The notes under the pieces are model-generated. The model searched no databases, was not told the origin of the DNA, and worked only from the letters and a program-made list of their open reading frames with translations. From contig DIDT01000052.1 of the NCBI GenBank assembly GCA_002418285.1, positions 247,372-311,371 of the forward strand: a stretch of 64,000 nt of DNA. Reading direction: 5' to 3'. The translations under genes and the position numbers were made by a program. Of this stretch, positions 56,688 to 64,000 are shown piece by piece. The DNA is from Phycisphaerales bacterium UBA5793 (GTDB lineage Bacteria > Planctomycetota > Phycisphaerae > Phycisphaerales > UBA5793). Position 1 is the first letter of the stretch, and each line of letters opens with the position of its first letter.

Positions 56688-57623
56688 ATGACCAACGCAC
56701 TCTACCGCACCGATCTCCCCCTCCCGAACCGTCGCCAGGGCAAGGTCCGCGACATCTACGAGCTGCCGGCCGACTCCAACGGCAAGCCGCGCCTGCTCAT
56801 CGTCGCGACCGATCGCCTGAGCGCCTACGACGTCGTCATGCCCACGGCCTTCCCCGGCAAGGGGCGACTGCTCACGTCGATCAGCATGAAGTGGTTCCGC
56901 TGGATCGAACAGAACCCGGCGCTGGGGCTCAAGCACCACGTGCTCAGTACGAGCAGTGCTGATCTGCCCGTTCCCGAGGCCGACCGTAAGGCGCTGGACG
57001 GCAGCATCATGATCTGTCGGCGCAGCAAGGTCGTGCCCATCGAGTGCGTCGCGCGAGGGTACCTCGCCGGATCGGGCTGGAAGGAGTACCAGAAGGATGG
57101 GACGGTCTGCGGCATCAAACTCCCGGCGGGCCTCAAGCAGTGCGACAAGCTCCCCGAGCCGATCTTCACCCCCGCAACGAAAGAAGATGTCGGGCACGAC
57201 GAGAACATCAGCTTTGAACGCGCCTGCGAACTGGTCGGCGAAGGGCTCATGACGCGGCTGCGCAAGGTCACACTCGATCTGTACAAGCAGGCGCATGACT
57301 ACGCCCGGCCGCGCGGCATCATCATTGCCGACACAAAGTTCGAGTTCGGCCACGCCGTCGATGGCAGCGGCAAGCCGACCGATGAACTGCTCATCATCGA
57401 CGAGGTGCTGACGCCCGACAGCAGCCGCTTCTGGCCACTGGACATCTACGAAGCGGGGCGCGACCAGGAAAGCTTCGACAAGCAGTATGTTCGCAACCAC
57501 CTCGAGACGCTGGTCGCGGCAGGCAAGTGGGACAAGACGCCGCCGGGGCCGGAGATTCCGGAAGAAATCGTGGCGAATACCATTCTGAAGTACAAAGAGG
57601 CGCATGATCGGCTGTTTGCCTGA
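56688..57623 (+). CDS. purC: phosphoribosylaminoimidazole-succinocarboxamide synthase (SAICAR synthetase)
   Basis: PurC joins CAIR and aspartate with ATP in purine synthesis. The 311-residue protein has RRQGKVRDIYEL, DRLSAYDVVMPTAFPGKGRLL, VPIECVARGYLAGSGWKEYQ, IIADTKFEFGH and LIIDEVLTPDSSRFW. It is the long form, close to yeast Ade1 (about 306 residues) rather than E. coli PurC (237). ATG 56688 fits the family start. Its stop overlaps the xseA start by one base (TGATG). No other pur genes are near. Confidence 0.96.
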   Translation: MTNALYRTDLPLPNRRQGKVRDIYELPADSNGKPRLLIVATDRLSAYDVVMPTAFPGKGRLLTSISMKWFRWIEQNPALGLKHHVLSTSSADLPVPEADRKALDGSIMICRRSKVVPIECVARGYLAGSGWKEYQKDGTVCGIKLPAGLKQCDKLPEPIFTPATKEDVGHDENISFERACELVGEGLMTRLRKVTLDLYKQAHDYARPRGIIIADTKFEFGHAVDGSGKPTDELLIIDEVLTPDSSRFWPLDIYEAGRDQESFDKQYVRNHLETLVAAGKWDKTPPGPEIPEEIVANTILKYKEAHDRLFA

Positions 57624-59134
57624 TGTCGCGACTGCCGTTTGATCCTGACCGGGTTCGAGGCGGCGAGCCGAAGGGGCCGAAACGCTCCGACAAGGTGCCG
57701 CCGCTGACCGTCTCGCAGCTCGCGGAGTTGATCAACCAGGCGCTGATTGAATCGCTGCCCCGCAAAGTGAGCGTCGTCGGCGAGATGAGCAACCTCTCGC
57801 GGCGCGGGCACTGGTACTTCTCGCTCAAGGATGAGACCGCGGTGCTCAAGTGCGTCGCGTGGGCGAGCAAGGCCGCCAGGTTCGGCTTCGACGCCAGAGA
57901 CGGCCTTTCCGTCGTCGCCAAAGGCGCGATCCAGCATTATGGCCCGCAGGGGCAGACGCAGTTGTTCGTTGATTCGCTCGAGCCCGTCGGAGCCGGGGCG
58001 TTGGAGCTTCGCTTCCGAGCTCTCTGCGAGGAGTTGCGGGCGCTGCGCTACTTCGACATCGAGACAAAAAAGCCGATCCCGACGTTTCCACGACGGGTGG
58101 CGATCATCACCTCCGCCAAAGGAGCCGCGCTGCAGGACTGCATCGACACCATGCGCCGGCGTTGTAGAGCAGTCGAGATCCTCGTCGTCGATGTCCGCGT
58201 GCAGGGCGCACTGGCCGCAGGCGAGATTGCCAAGGCCATTCGACACATCTCAAAGCATCATGTGAAACTGCGGATAGACGCCCTGCTGCTGACGCGCGGC
58301 GGCGGATCGATCGAAGACCTTTGGGCCTTCAACGAGCGCGTAGTCGCCGACGCGATTCACGCGTGCTCGGTTCCAACCGTTGCTGCGATTGGCCACGAGA
58401 CGGATACGACCATTGCCGAGCTCGTCGCCGATCTGCGCTGCGCGACGCCAACCCAGGCCGCGATGCGTCTGGCGCCCGATAGTCGCGAACTGCTCATGCA
58501 GATCGACCAGAGCGCCAGGCGGCTGGCGTTGCAGATGCATCATCGAACGCGGTACGCCATGCAGCAACTCGACGGGCTCAGACAGTCGCTCGACACCACC
58601 GGCCGGGCAACGCTTCAGCATCGCGCGACGCAACTCCATCACCTTGCGCTACGGCTTGGCCCGCTGCGACCTGACCGGGTCATTCTCGAACGCGGACGGC
58701 GCGTGAGCATCGACTCACTTCGATTGCATCGCGCCGCGGAACAATTGATCCGCGACCGTCGCGACGAGCCGCTAACCCTGACATCGCAACTCGATCGCGC
58801 GATGAACCGACGCGCTGAGTCCGCCACAACCCGGCTCGACCGCGCCGAGGCAACGCTGCGCAGCATCGACCCGCGCCGCGTGCTCAAAAGAGGCTACTCG
58901 ATCACTCATCAGCCTGACGGCTCAGTCGTGCGATCCGTAAGTGAAGTCGGCCCCGGCACGAGACTGTTGACCAACGTCGCGGATGGCACAATCGCAAGCG
59001 AGGTGGACTCATCCGCAGCGCGCAAGGGCCGGGCAGCCGCCACCCCCAAAGTGCGGAAACGAAGCAACCGACCTCGCAGCGCGGCTTCACCACCTTCACC
59101 CAGCCAGATGGAACTTTTCGATCACCTCCGGTAG
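57623..59134 (+). CDS. xseA: exodeoxyribonuclease VII large subunit
   Basis: XseA is the catalytic subunit of exonuclease VII, which degrades single-stranded DNA in both directions. The 503-residue protein has an N-terminal OB fold (VVGEMSNLSRRGHWYFSLKDETAVLKCVAW), the catalytic region with VAIITSAKGAALQDCIDTMRRR, LLTRGGGSIEDLWAFNERVVADAI and VAAIGHETDTTIAEL, then a long coiled coil and the C-terminal DPRRVLKRGYSIT. The tail is Lys/Arg-rich. It overlaps purC by one base and lies ten bases before xseB. Confidence 0.96.
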   Translation: MSRLPFDPDRVRGGEPKGPKRSDKVPPLTVSQLAELINQALIESLPRKVSVVGEMSNLSRRGHWYFSLKDETAVLKCVAWASKAARFGFDARDGLSVVAKGAIQHYGPQGQTQLFVDSLEPVGAGALELRFRALCEELRALRYFDIETKKPIPTFPRRVAIITSAKGAALQDCIDTMRRRCRAVEILVVDVRVQGALAAGEIAKAIRHISKHHVKLRIDALLLTRGGGSIEDLWAFNERVVADAIHACSVPTVAAIGHETDTTIAELVADLRCATPTQAAMRLAPDSRELLMQIDQSARRLALQMHHRTRYAMQQLDGLRQSLDTTGRATLQHRATQLHHLALRLGPLRPDRVILERGRRVSIDSLRLHRAAEQLIRDRRDEPLTLTSQLDRAMNRRAESATTRLDRAEATLRSIDPRRVLKRGYSITHQPDGSVVRSVSEVGPGTRLLTNVADGTIASEVDSSAARKGRAAATPKVRKRSNRPRSAASPPSPSQMELFDHLR

Positions 59135-59144
59135 AGTCGAACCC

Positions 59145-59426
59145 ATGTCCAAGCGCAAGTCGAACCCGAACAAGCCTGCCGCCCCCGAGTCGCTGACCTA
59201 CGAACAGGCTGTCGCCGATCTGGAATCGATCATCGATCGGATGGAATCGGGGGAGACGCCGCTCGAGGAATCGCTGGCCGATTATGAGCGCGGCGTTGGA
59301 TTGCTCAAGCGCTGCCGCGGCCTCATCTCCCAGGCGGAACAGAAGATTGAGTATCTCAAAGCCGGCGCGGCGTCCGACGTAGGGGCCGCGGGCGACCACG
59401 ACGACGAGGATGAACCTGTTCGATGA
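59145..59426 (+). CDS. xseB: exodeoxyribonuclease VII small subunit
   Basis: The 93-residue protein has the XseB helical hairpin: LTYEQAVADLESIIDRMESGETPLEESLADYERGVGLLKRCR, then EQKIEYLK. XseB subunits wrap the coiled-coil arms of XseA and are needed for activity. ATG 59145 is used; an open frame reaching into xseA gives no conserved residues. The last 20 residues are acidic. The stop overlaps the prepilin peptidase start by four bases (ATGA). Confidence 0.93.
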   Translation: MSKRKSNPNKPAAPESLTYEQAVADLESIIDRMESGETPLEESLADYERGVGLLKRCRGLISQAEQKIEYLKAGAASDVGAAGDHDDEDEPVR

Positions 59427-60682
59427 GCGGCATCGACGCTTATCTCCGACCGTTCTGGATGTACCAACTCGTCTACGTGCCCTTCGTCTTTGCGCTGGGC
59501 GCGATCGTGGGCAGTTTTCTCAACGTCGTCATCTTTCGCCTGCCGGCGCGGCAGAACATCATCTCGCCGCCGTCGCACTGCCCGGTGTGCGATACACGAC
59601 TGCGCTGGTACGAAAACCTCCCGGTGGTCGGATGGATCCGGCTGCGCGGCCGGTGTGCTCATTGTGGGACACCGATCAGCATCCAGTATCCATTGATCGA
59701 AGCGCTGTGCGGCACGGTGTTCGCGCTGATCTTCTTCTTCGCCTACATGGTGCTGCCCACCGCACCCTACATCGGCGAGTGGCTGCCGGACTATCTCGGT
59801 CGCTATCCCGGCGTGGCGGAAACGTGGCCGATCCCGTTTCTCTATTGCGTGCTGTTCTCGGCGCTGCTGGCGATGACGATCATCGATCTCCGCACGTACA
59901 CCATTCCCATCGAGTTGACCTGGGCAGTGACGATCCCAGCGTTTGCGGTACATGCGATCATGCCGATCTGGCCGGGGGGCCAGTTGCACGTACCACTCTC
60001 AACGCTTCCGCCGGGCATCGGAGGAATCGACCTCGGCCAGTGGACGATTCCCCTTGTAGGGCCCGGAGGACTTGGCGCGGGGCTTGGGGGGCTGGTCGGG
60101 CTGGCCGTATCCACCGTGCTCATTCGGTCGAACCAGCTGCGCTACTCGTTTCTCGACTTCGATTTCTATGTCAAGGATGGTGACGAGATCATCGACTACC
60201 CCCATCCCCGGCGCGAACTGGAATGGGAGTTGGACTTCCTCGGCCCCATCCTCCTCGGGATCATGCTCGGCTGGACGGTCGGCCTGCAGTGGGTCGGCGC
60301 CGCTCTGCCGCTGTGGGCGGCGTCACTTGGTGGGTCGATCATCGGGTATCTCGTCGGAGCCGGATTGATCTGGCTGTTTCGGCTGGCAGGGACTCTGGCG
60401 TTCGGCAAAGAGGCGATGGGACTGGGCGATGCTCATATGCTCGCCTGCATCGGGGCAGTGCTCGGATGGGTGGATCCGATCGTTATTTTCTTTCTTGCGC
60501 CATTCCTGGCCATCAGCGGGATGCTGCTCGGGACAGTGTTGAGCCGCTGGTTGAGAGGATTCTCACGCTACATCCCGTACGGACCGTGGATTGCGCTCGC
60601 GGCGATCCTGGCGATCTTCGGAGACCGATGGATCGAGATGGTGCTGGAAGCGATTCTCAAGGTTCCCGTGAATCTGCCTTGA
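59423..60682 (+). CDS. prepilin peptidase (A24 family), enlarged
   Basis: This inner-membrane aspartic protease cuts and methylates pilin-like proteins. The 419-residue protein has the N-terminal methyltransferase-type domain with LGAIVGSFLNVVIFRLP and two CxxC pairs (CPVC, CAHC), then the A24 domain. The catalytic aspartates are D155 (TIIDLRTYTIP) and D336 (GLGDAHML). They are about 180 residues apart, where 50-60 is usual; the insertion includes extra helices and a hydrophilic loop with FDFYVKDGDEIIDYPHPRRELEWE. The pilin-like protein at 36434 is a likely substrate. It is coupled to xseB by ATGA, without obvious functional link. Confidence 0.92.
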   Translation: MSGIDAYLRPFWMYQLVYVPFVFALGAIVGSFLNVVIFRLPARQNIISPPSHCPVCDTRLRWYENLPVVGWIRLRGRCAHCGTPISIQYPLIEALCGTVFALIFFFAYMVLPTAPYIGEWLPDYLGRYPGVAETWPIPFLYCVLFSALLAMTIIDLRTYTIPIELTWAVTIPAFAVHAIMPIWPGGQLHVPLSTLPPGIGGIDLGQWTIPLVGPGGLGAGLGGLVGLAVSTVLIRSNQLRYSFLDFDFYVKDGDEIIDYPHPRRELEWELDFLGPILLGIMLGWTVGLQWVGAALPLWAASLGGSIIGYLVGAGLIWLFRLAGTLAFGKEAMGLGDAHMLACIGAVLGWVDPIVIFFLAPFLAISGMLLGTVLSRWLRGFSRYIPYGPWIALAAILAIFGDRWIEMVLEAILKVPVNLP

Positions 60683-60812
60683 TTTCCGCCTCGCAGCCCC
60701 GTCGGCACTGGACTCGCACATCGGCATCGCTATTGATGATGCGCCTGTGTTGAACATCGACGCCGAATGTCGATAGACACAGCGCAAAAGTGATCATGAA
60801 AGGAACGGGTCA

Positions 60813-61466
60813 ATGGGAAAAGTGTCCAGGGTGATGGGAATGGCCGGCGTGCTCGTCCTCGCGATGGGGCTGACCGGTTGCAACAACAAACTGAAGGATG
60901 AAAACGCGCGATTGCTGGGTGAAAACGCCGGCCTGCGCGACCAGCTTTCCCAGACGGAGGATGCCCTCCAGTCGGCTGAGCGTCAACGCTCCGAACTCGC
61001 CGCAGAGGCCAGCCGCTACCGCCAGCAGGTCCAGGACCTGCAGAACGCCAAGCCCGCCCAGCCGCAGCAGAGAAGCGGCTTTGAGAACATCCCGGGCGTC
61101 CAAGGCGAATTTCGCTCCGGCGAGGTCGCCGCGGTGGTCGAGGGGGATCTCCTCTTCGACTCGGGCAAGGTGACGCTCAAGGCCTCGGCCAAGTCATCGC
61201 TGGACCAATTGGCTCGGGTGCTCAACGGCGAATACGCCGGCAAGACGATCCGCGTGGCCGGGCATACCGACTCCGATCCGATCAAAAAGAGCCAGTGGAA
61301 GTCCAACGACCGCCTCGCCTGCGAGCGGGCGATGGCCGTCAAGGACTACCTGGTCAGCAAGGGCGTGGACGGAAAGCGGATGTACGTCGCCGGCTACGGG
61401 CCCAACGAGCCCAAGGGCTCCAAGGCCCAGTCGCGGCGGGTCGAAGTCGTCGTCATGCTGCAATAG
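60813..61466 (+). CDS. OmpA-family (Pal-like) peptidoglycan-associated lipoprotein
   Basis: The 217-residue protein has a lipobox LTGC (C23), a coiled coil at about 28-80 that resembles the Lpp/Pal-type linker (DENARLLGENAGLRDQL), and an OmpA C-terminal domain from about 100: VEGDLLFDSGKVTLK, TIRVAGHTDSDPI, NDRLACERAMAVKDYLVSKG and YVAGYGPNEPKGSKAQSRRVEVVV. The domain binds peptidoglycan and ties the outer membrane to the wall. Cell-envelope diderm structure is again implied. It is monocistronic, with its own terminator. Confidence 0.92.
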   Translation: MGKVSRVMGMAGVLVLAMGLTGCNNKLKDENARLLGENAGLRDQLSQTEDALQSAERQRSELAAEASRYRQQVQDLQNAKPAQPQQRSGFENIPGVQGEFRSGEVAAVVEGDLLFDSGKVTLKASAKSSLDQLARVLNGEYAGKTIRVAGHTDSDPIKKSQWKSNDRLACERAMAVKDYLVSKGVDGKRMYVAGYGPNEPKGSKAQSRRVEVVVMLQ

Positions 61467-61512
61467 CGGTGCTGGGCTGCGGAAACGCCACCCGATATCG
61501 ATCGAAGAATGA

Positions 61513-61554
61513 AAAAGGCGGAGACCCCCACGATGGTGTCTCCGCCCTTCTTTT
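61513..61554 (+). terminator. terminator of the Pal-like gene
   Basis: A perfect nine-base stem (61517-61525 with 61538-61546) is preceded by AAAAA and followed by CTTCTTTT. It can also act in the reverse direction for the convergent HD-domain gene. Confidence 0.82.
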
Positions 61555-61715
61555 GCGCCGGTGCCACACCGCCGCTGAGAGTGTTGCCCTAAATATACAC
61601 TGTTTTTGGGGTTCGTGGGAAGAAATCCGCGTTTTCTGCCTAATTTGTCTCCGCCCGCCATCTTTTGTTCGCCACCTTGGCGGAGGGAACGCAGACGGAG
61701 CCCACGCCACCGGAA

Positions 61716-62702
61716 TCACGCCAGCGGATCGGGTCGATAGAGCCGGGTGTCCAGTCCCCAGATCTTGTCCGTAAAGTCCGATTCCCCATCCGCGACCACC
61801 CCACTCTCCGGCCGGGCGTTATCGATGCCCATCTGCGTTCGGGCGTCGAGTTCATCGAGGCGGGAAACGAAGATCGCCTCCGGCGTCGAGGGAATCTTGG
61901 CTGCGCCGTATTCCGGTATGCCGTGGTGCGAGAGGATGATGTGGTGGAGAACGAGCAGCGCCTCGTGGGGCAGCTCCGGTCCGCCCCTGGCCCTGACGGC
62001 GTCTGCCTTGCGCTGGAGCCAGAGGGAGCCGAGCACGATGTGCCCGATCAACTGCCCTTCGGTCGTGTACGTAAAACCATACTCGTAAGAGAGTTCCCAG
62101 CACTTGGCCAGGTCGTGGATGAACAGGCCCGCGATGACGAGGTCGCGATTAAGCTTGGGGTACAGCGGCAGCATGCGGTCGGCAAGGGTGCACAGTTGCA
62201 GGGTGTGTTCGAGCAAGCCGCCCATGTAGGCATGGTGCATTGAAACCGCCGCAGGTGAAGCACGAAACGACGCCATGAGGGGAGCATCGTTGAGATACTC
62301 AGCGATCAGCGCCTTGACGCCCGGATGCTGGAGCGTGTCGAGCAGCGCCAGCAGATCGGCGAGCATCTGATCGACGTCTTTTTTGGTTGCCGGCAGGAGG
62401 TTGGGCAGGTCTTCCTCGGCGACTTCGACGCCGCGGATGTCCTGCACGATGAGTTGACGTTCGCCCTGGAAGGGCTGGGTCTGCCCTTCCAGCCAGACGA
62501 AGCCGTTGGTGGGCAGGGCCTTGAACTGCTGGTCGGTAATGTTCCACATGCGGGCCGGGATCTGGCCGGACTTGTCGCGGATGATGGCTTTGAGGTACGG
62601 TTTGCCGGCCTTGGTCTGGCCGAGCTGGGCGTTGTAGATGCAGTAGATCCCATCAAGGTACTGCGAGTTCTCAAAGTCGGCGATGAAGGTGTGATTGGAC
62701 AT
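61716..62702 (-). CDS. YhaM-like 3'-5' exoribonuclease (OB fold plus HD domain)
   Basis: The 328-residue protein starts at ATG 62702. Residues 1-100 form an OB-fold nucleic-acid-binding domain (YCIYNAQLGQTKAGKPYLKAIIRDKSG, ARMWNITDQQFKALP). An HD phosphohydrolase domain follows from about 165 with HHAYMGGLLEHTLQLC, LVIAGLFIHDLAKCWEL and HHIILSHHGIPEYG, the metal ligands of the HD superfamily. YhaM/Cbf1 proteins degrade RNA or single-stranded DNA from the 3' end. The frame opens further upstream, but that part lacks the OB fold. It converges with the Pal-like gene. Confidence 0.88.
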   Translation of the reverse strand: MSNHTFIADFENSQYLDGIYCIYNAQLGQTKAGKPYLKAIIRDKSGQIPARMWNITDQQFKALPTNGFVWLEGQTQPFQGERQLIVQDIRGVEVAEEDLPNLLPATKKDVDQMLADLLALLDTLQHPGVKALIAEYLNDAPLMASFRASPAAVSMHHAYMGGLLEHTLQLCTLADRMLPLYPKLNRDLVIAGLFIHDLAKCWELSYEYGFTYTTEGQLIGHIVLGSLWLQRKADAVRARGGPELPHEALLVLHHIILSHHGIPEYGAAKIPSTPEAIFVSRLDELDARTQMGIDNARPESGVVADGESDFTDKIWGLDTRLYRPDPLA

Positions 62703-63382
62703 GCAGGGCGCGGCCTTCCAGGCTGGTGGACTCGTGAATCTCATCGTAGGCGGGGGCGATCTGTCGCGCTGATACGCCCAACGCACCAGCAAGGGCCCGA
62801 AGCGGCCACGGAGCATTCAACGAGCCGCGACGGTCGGCCGGAGCTGAGGTTCTCAAAGGCTGAGTGAGCGAGTCCAAGGGTCGACGCGACGACTGATCCT
62901 TGCGGGTTGCGGGCGATGCACGGTGGGTGATTCTCCTTTCGTGGTTGTGTGATGGGTGTCTACCTAAGTGGTGAGGTGGTGCGTTTGCGTGCGCGGTCAT
63001 GGGGCCTGGCGCGTTGCAAATGGGGTCAGGTAGATGTCGGAGGGCGCGGTGCGCGATGACTTTTTTCATGGGTGGCGCAGCGCCAGGCGCGATTGCGAAA
63101 AATGTGCAACGCAAAATGCGTGCCAACACAGAGATGCACCATGTCGGGGGTTTTTCATGCGCTCCAGAGCGCTCCTGTGCGCGATTTTTGAGCGCTGGCG
63201 CGCGCTGCGGCGCGCGTTTGTGTAAATGAGCGCCTCTGTGCGGGATGAATCAGGAATTTTCGTCGATTTTCATTTTTCTGAGGGGGGTGATTTGGAGTTT
63301 TGCTCAACTTTTTTGCGTTTTCGAGAACGCCGCGCACGGAGTGCAATTGAGGTGGTGCGCGTGTGTGCGGCACGCGAAGTTC
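62703..63382. other. gene-poor region with hairpins, no supported gene
   Basis: No convincing gene is seen in these 680 bases. On the minus strand AAAGGAGA near 62940 is followed by a GTG opening only 22 codons, possibly a leader peptide for the HD-domain gene. On the plus strand GCGCTC/GAGCGCT units recur between 63150 and 63200, and a seven-base GC stem (63199-63205 with 63210-63216) is followed by TTTG. From 63240 to 63330 the sequence turns AT-rich, unlike the flanks. Confidence 0.5.
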
Positions 63383-63430
63383 TTCACCACGCAGGCACGG
63401 AGAACACGGAGAATACAAGAAGAAAGGCAG
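63383..63430. repeat. degenerate 9-base tandem repeat (CACGGAGAA type)
   Basis: TTCACCACGCAGGCACGGAG and the following AACACGGAGAATACAAGAAG form a run of imperfect 9-10 base units. Runs of this kind (ACCACGGAGGCACGGAGAACACGGAG) are common intergenic repeats in Planctomycetes and other GC-rich bacteria; the family knowledge is from memory, the periodicity is visible here. Confidence 0.5.
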
Positions 63431-63474
63431 GGGATTGGGTGGGAATGCGGGGGAAAGGCCATTCGCCGCAGCGC

Positions 63475-63525
63475 CAACCCGGTGGGTTTTGCCGGGCCTC
63501 AACACCACCCTACCTGCGAGCAACG
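63475..63525. repeat. intergenic inverted-repeat element (GGTGGGTTTTGCC type)
   Basis: GGTGGGTTTTG and CAACACCACCC flank GCCGGGCCT as an imperfect hairpin. GTGGG(T)n...CCCAC elements of this type are scattered between genes in many planctomycete genomes. Here it lies between the tandem repeat and the transposase remnant. Confidence 0.4.
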
Positions 63526-63529
63526 CAGG

Positions 63530-63618
63530 CTACTTGCTGGTCACGATCGCGGAGACGTCGCCGCGCCAGTTCTGGCAGTAGGAGCGGCGCTGTTCCATGG
63601 TGCCATCGGCGGCTGAGG
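63530..63618 (-). pseudogene. possible RHS-repeat protein remnant
   Basis: On the minus strand a frame without its own start, ending at TAG 63532-63530, reads TMEQRRSYCQNWRGDVSAIV near its end. YxxNxRGDVxAIV-like stretches recall planctomycete RHS/YD-repeat proteins. The fragment is only about 28 residues, so this identification is a guess. Confidence 0.25.
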
Positions 63619-63787
63619 TCCAGCCCGAGTCGGGGTGGGTGGCGTGCGTGAACACCAGAGAAGTGTAGTGGGCCGGAGTGCGGGGAGGATGGGCGGTGGT
63701 CGGACGATCGGCAGGCGGGAACGGCCGTGCGAGGCGGCGGAAAGGGAGATGGGCGGGACGGTCGCGGCCAAAGAATCGTACCAGTCC

Positions 63788-64000
63788 TGCTCTGTAGAAA
63801 ACCTCCGGGATGACACGTGAGGATCATGATGTTGTGAGTGATCGCCTTGAGCGCCATGGCTCGGTTCTGCGCGTGCAGGGTGACGGCTTGCAGGCAGTCG
63901 CCTTGTCGCCGCTTGATCATGCTCATGCCCGTTTCCGCCTGCCACCGTTGTCCGTACGTCTTCTTCGGGAAGTGTCGTTTCATCTGCGCGCGGAAGTGGC
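63788..64000 (-). mobile_element. IS transposase, C-terminal part (cut by window edge, probable frameshift)
   Basis: The minus-strand frame enters from the right edge and reads HFRAQMKRHFPKKTYGQRWQ, then AETGMSMIKRRQGDCLQ and MALKAITHNIMIL. This is the C-terminal end of DDE transposases of the IS4/IS5-related type, where YGQRWQxETxMSMIKRR holds the catalytic glutamate. After IMIL the frame diverges, while the next frame reads EVFYRAGLVRF, which looks like the continuation of the usual tail. That suggests a one-base frameshift near 63815-63825 and a decayed copy. The body of the element lies beyond the window, so terminal repeats cannot be checked. Confidence 0.7.

Noticed and set aside
63150..63220. 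Possible CRISPR-like repetition of GAGCGCT units
   Set aside because: Units are short and irregularly spaced, with no constant repeat-spacer structure.

Overview
The window looks like chromosome from a GC-rich member of the Planctomycetes, probably class Phycisphaerae. This is inferred from gene content: prepilin-type proteins with an H-X9-DG-like tail, CxECGY.../CPECG zinc-ribbon membrane proteins, an alternative GlmU-like nucleotidyltransferase beside mreBCD, and GumC/Wzz exopolysaccharide clusters. Many start codons are TTG or GTG, and ATGA, TTGA or TGATG overlaps are common, so several operons are tightly coupled. No rRNA, tRNA or CRISPR array was recognised.

Layout. 1-2441: a truncated prolyl oligopeptidase on the minus strand, divergent from an ECF sigma factor coupled to a DUF4349 membrane protein. 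9270-2514 (minus): mreB-mreC-mreD, a GlmU-like protein and polA, probably one operon for wall growth and replication/repair. 9520-14792 (plus): accD, lnt, a HEAT lipoprotein, a coiled-coil membrane protein and a small membrane protein, closed by a strong terminator. 15068-16517: rpsP-trmD-rplS (no rimM) with its own promoter and terminator. 16823-18607: a single AT-richer gene encoding an ABC-type ATPase fused to a TOPRIM-like domain (OLD/PARIS-like), the best candidate here for an acquired defence gene. It faces gcvP (minus), which diverges from a secreted M28 peptidase with a PDZ domain.

24301-34372: an exopolysaccharide cluster. It has two Wzz/GumC-type chain-length proteins, each followed by a BY-kinase-like protein without a recognisable Walker A motif, plus an O-antigen-ligase-type polymerase, a sulfotransferase, a GT4 glycosyltransferase and a lipoprotein with features of a clan GH-A glycosidase. 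A palindromic operator-like site precedes the first gene and a terminator follows the last.

34548-50391: housekeeping and metabolism: lepA, a prepilin-like protein, a fumarylacetoacetate-hydrolase family enzyme, uracil-DNA glycosylase, a sugar isomerase-like protein, nuoJKLMN (the membrane arm of complex I without nuoA-I), miaA and topA. 50411-62702: an NtrC-type regulator, a ComEA-like protein, a GH10-like protein that seems to lack its catalytic glutamates, two lineage-type unknowns, purC, xseA-xseB-prepilin peptidase, a Pal-like lipoprotein and a YhaM-like HD nuclease. The last 1.3 kb is gene-poor: degenerate intergenic repeats, a possible RHS remnant and the C-terminal end of an IS transposase running off the right edge.
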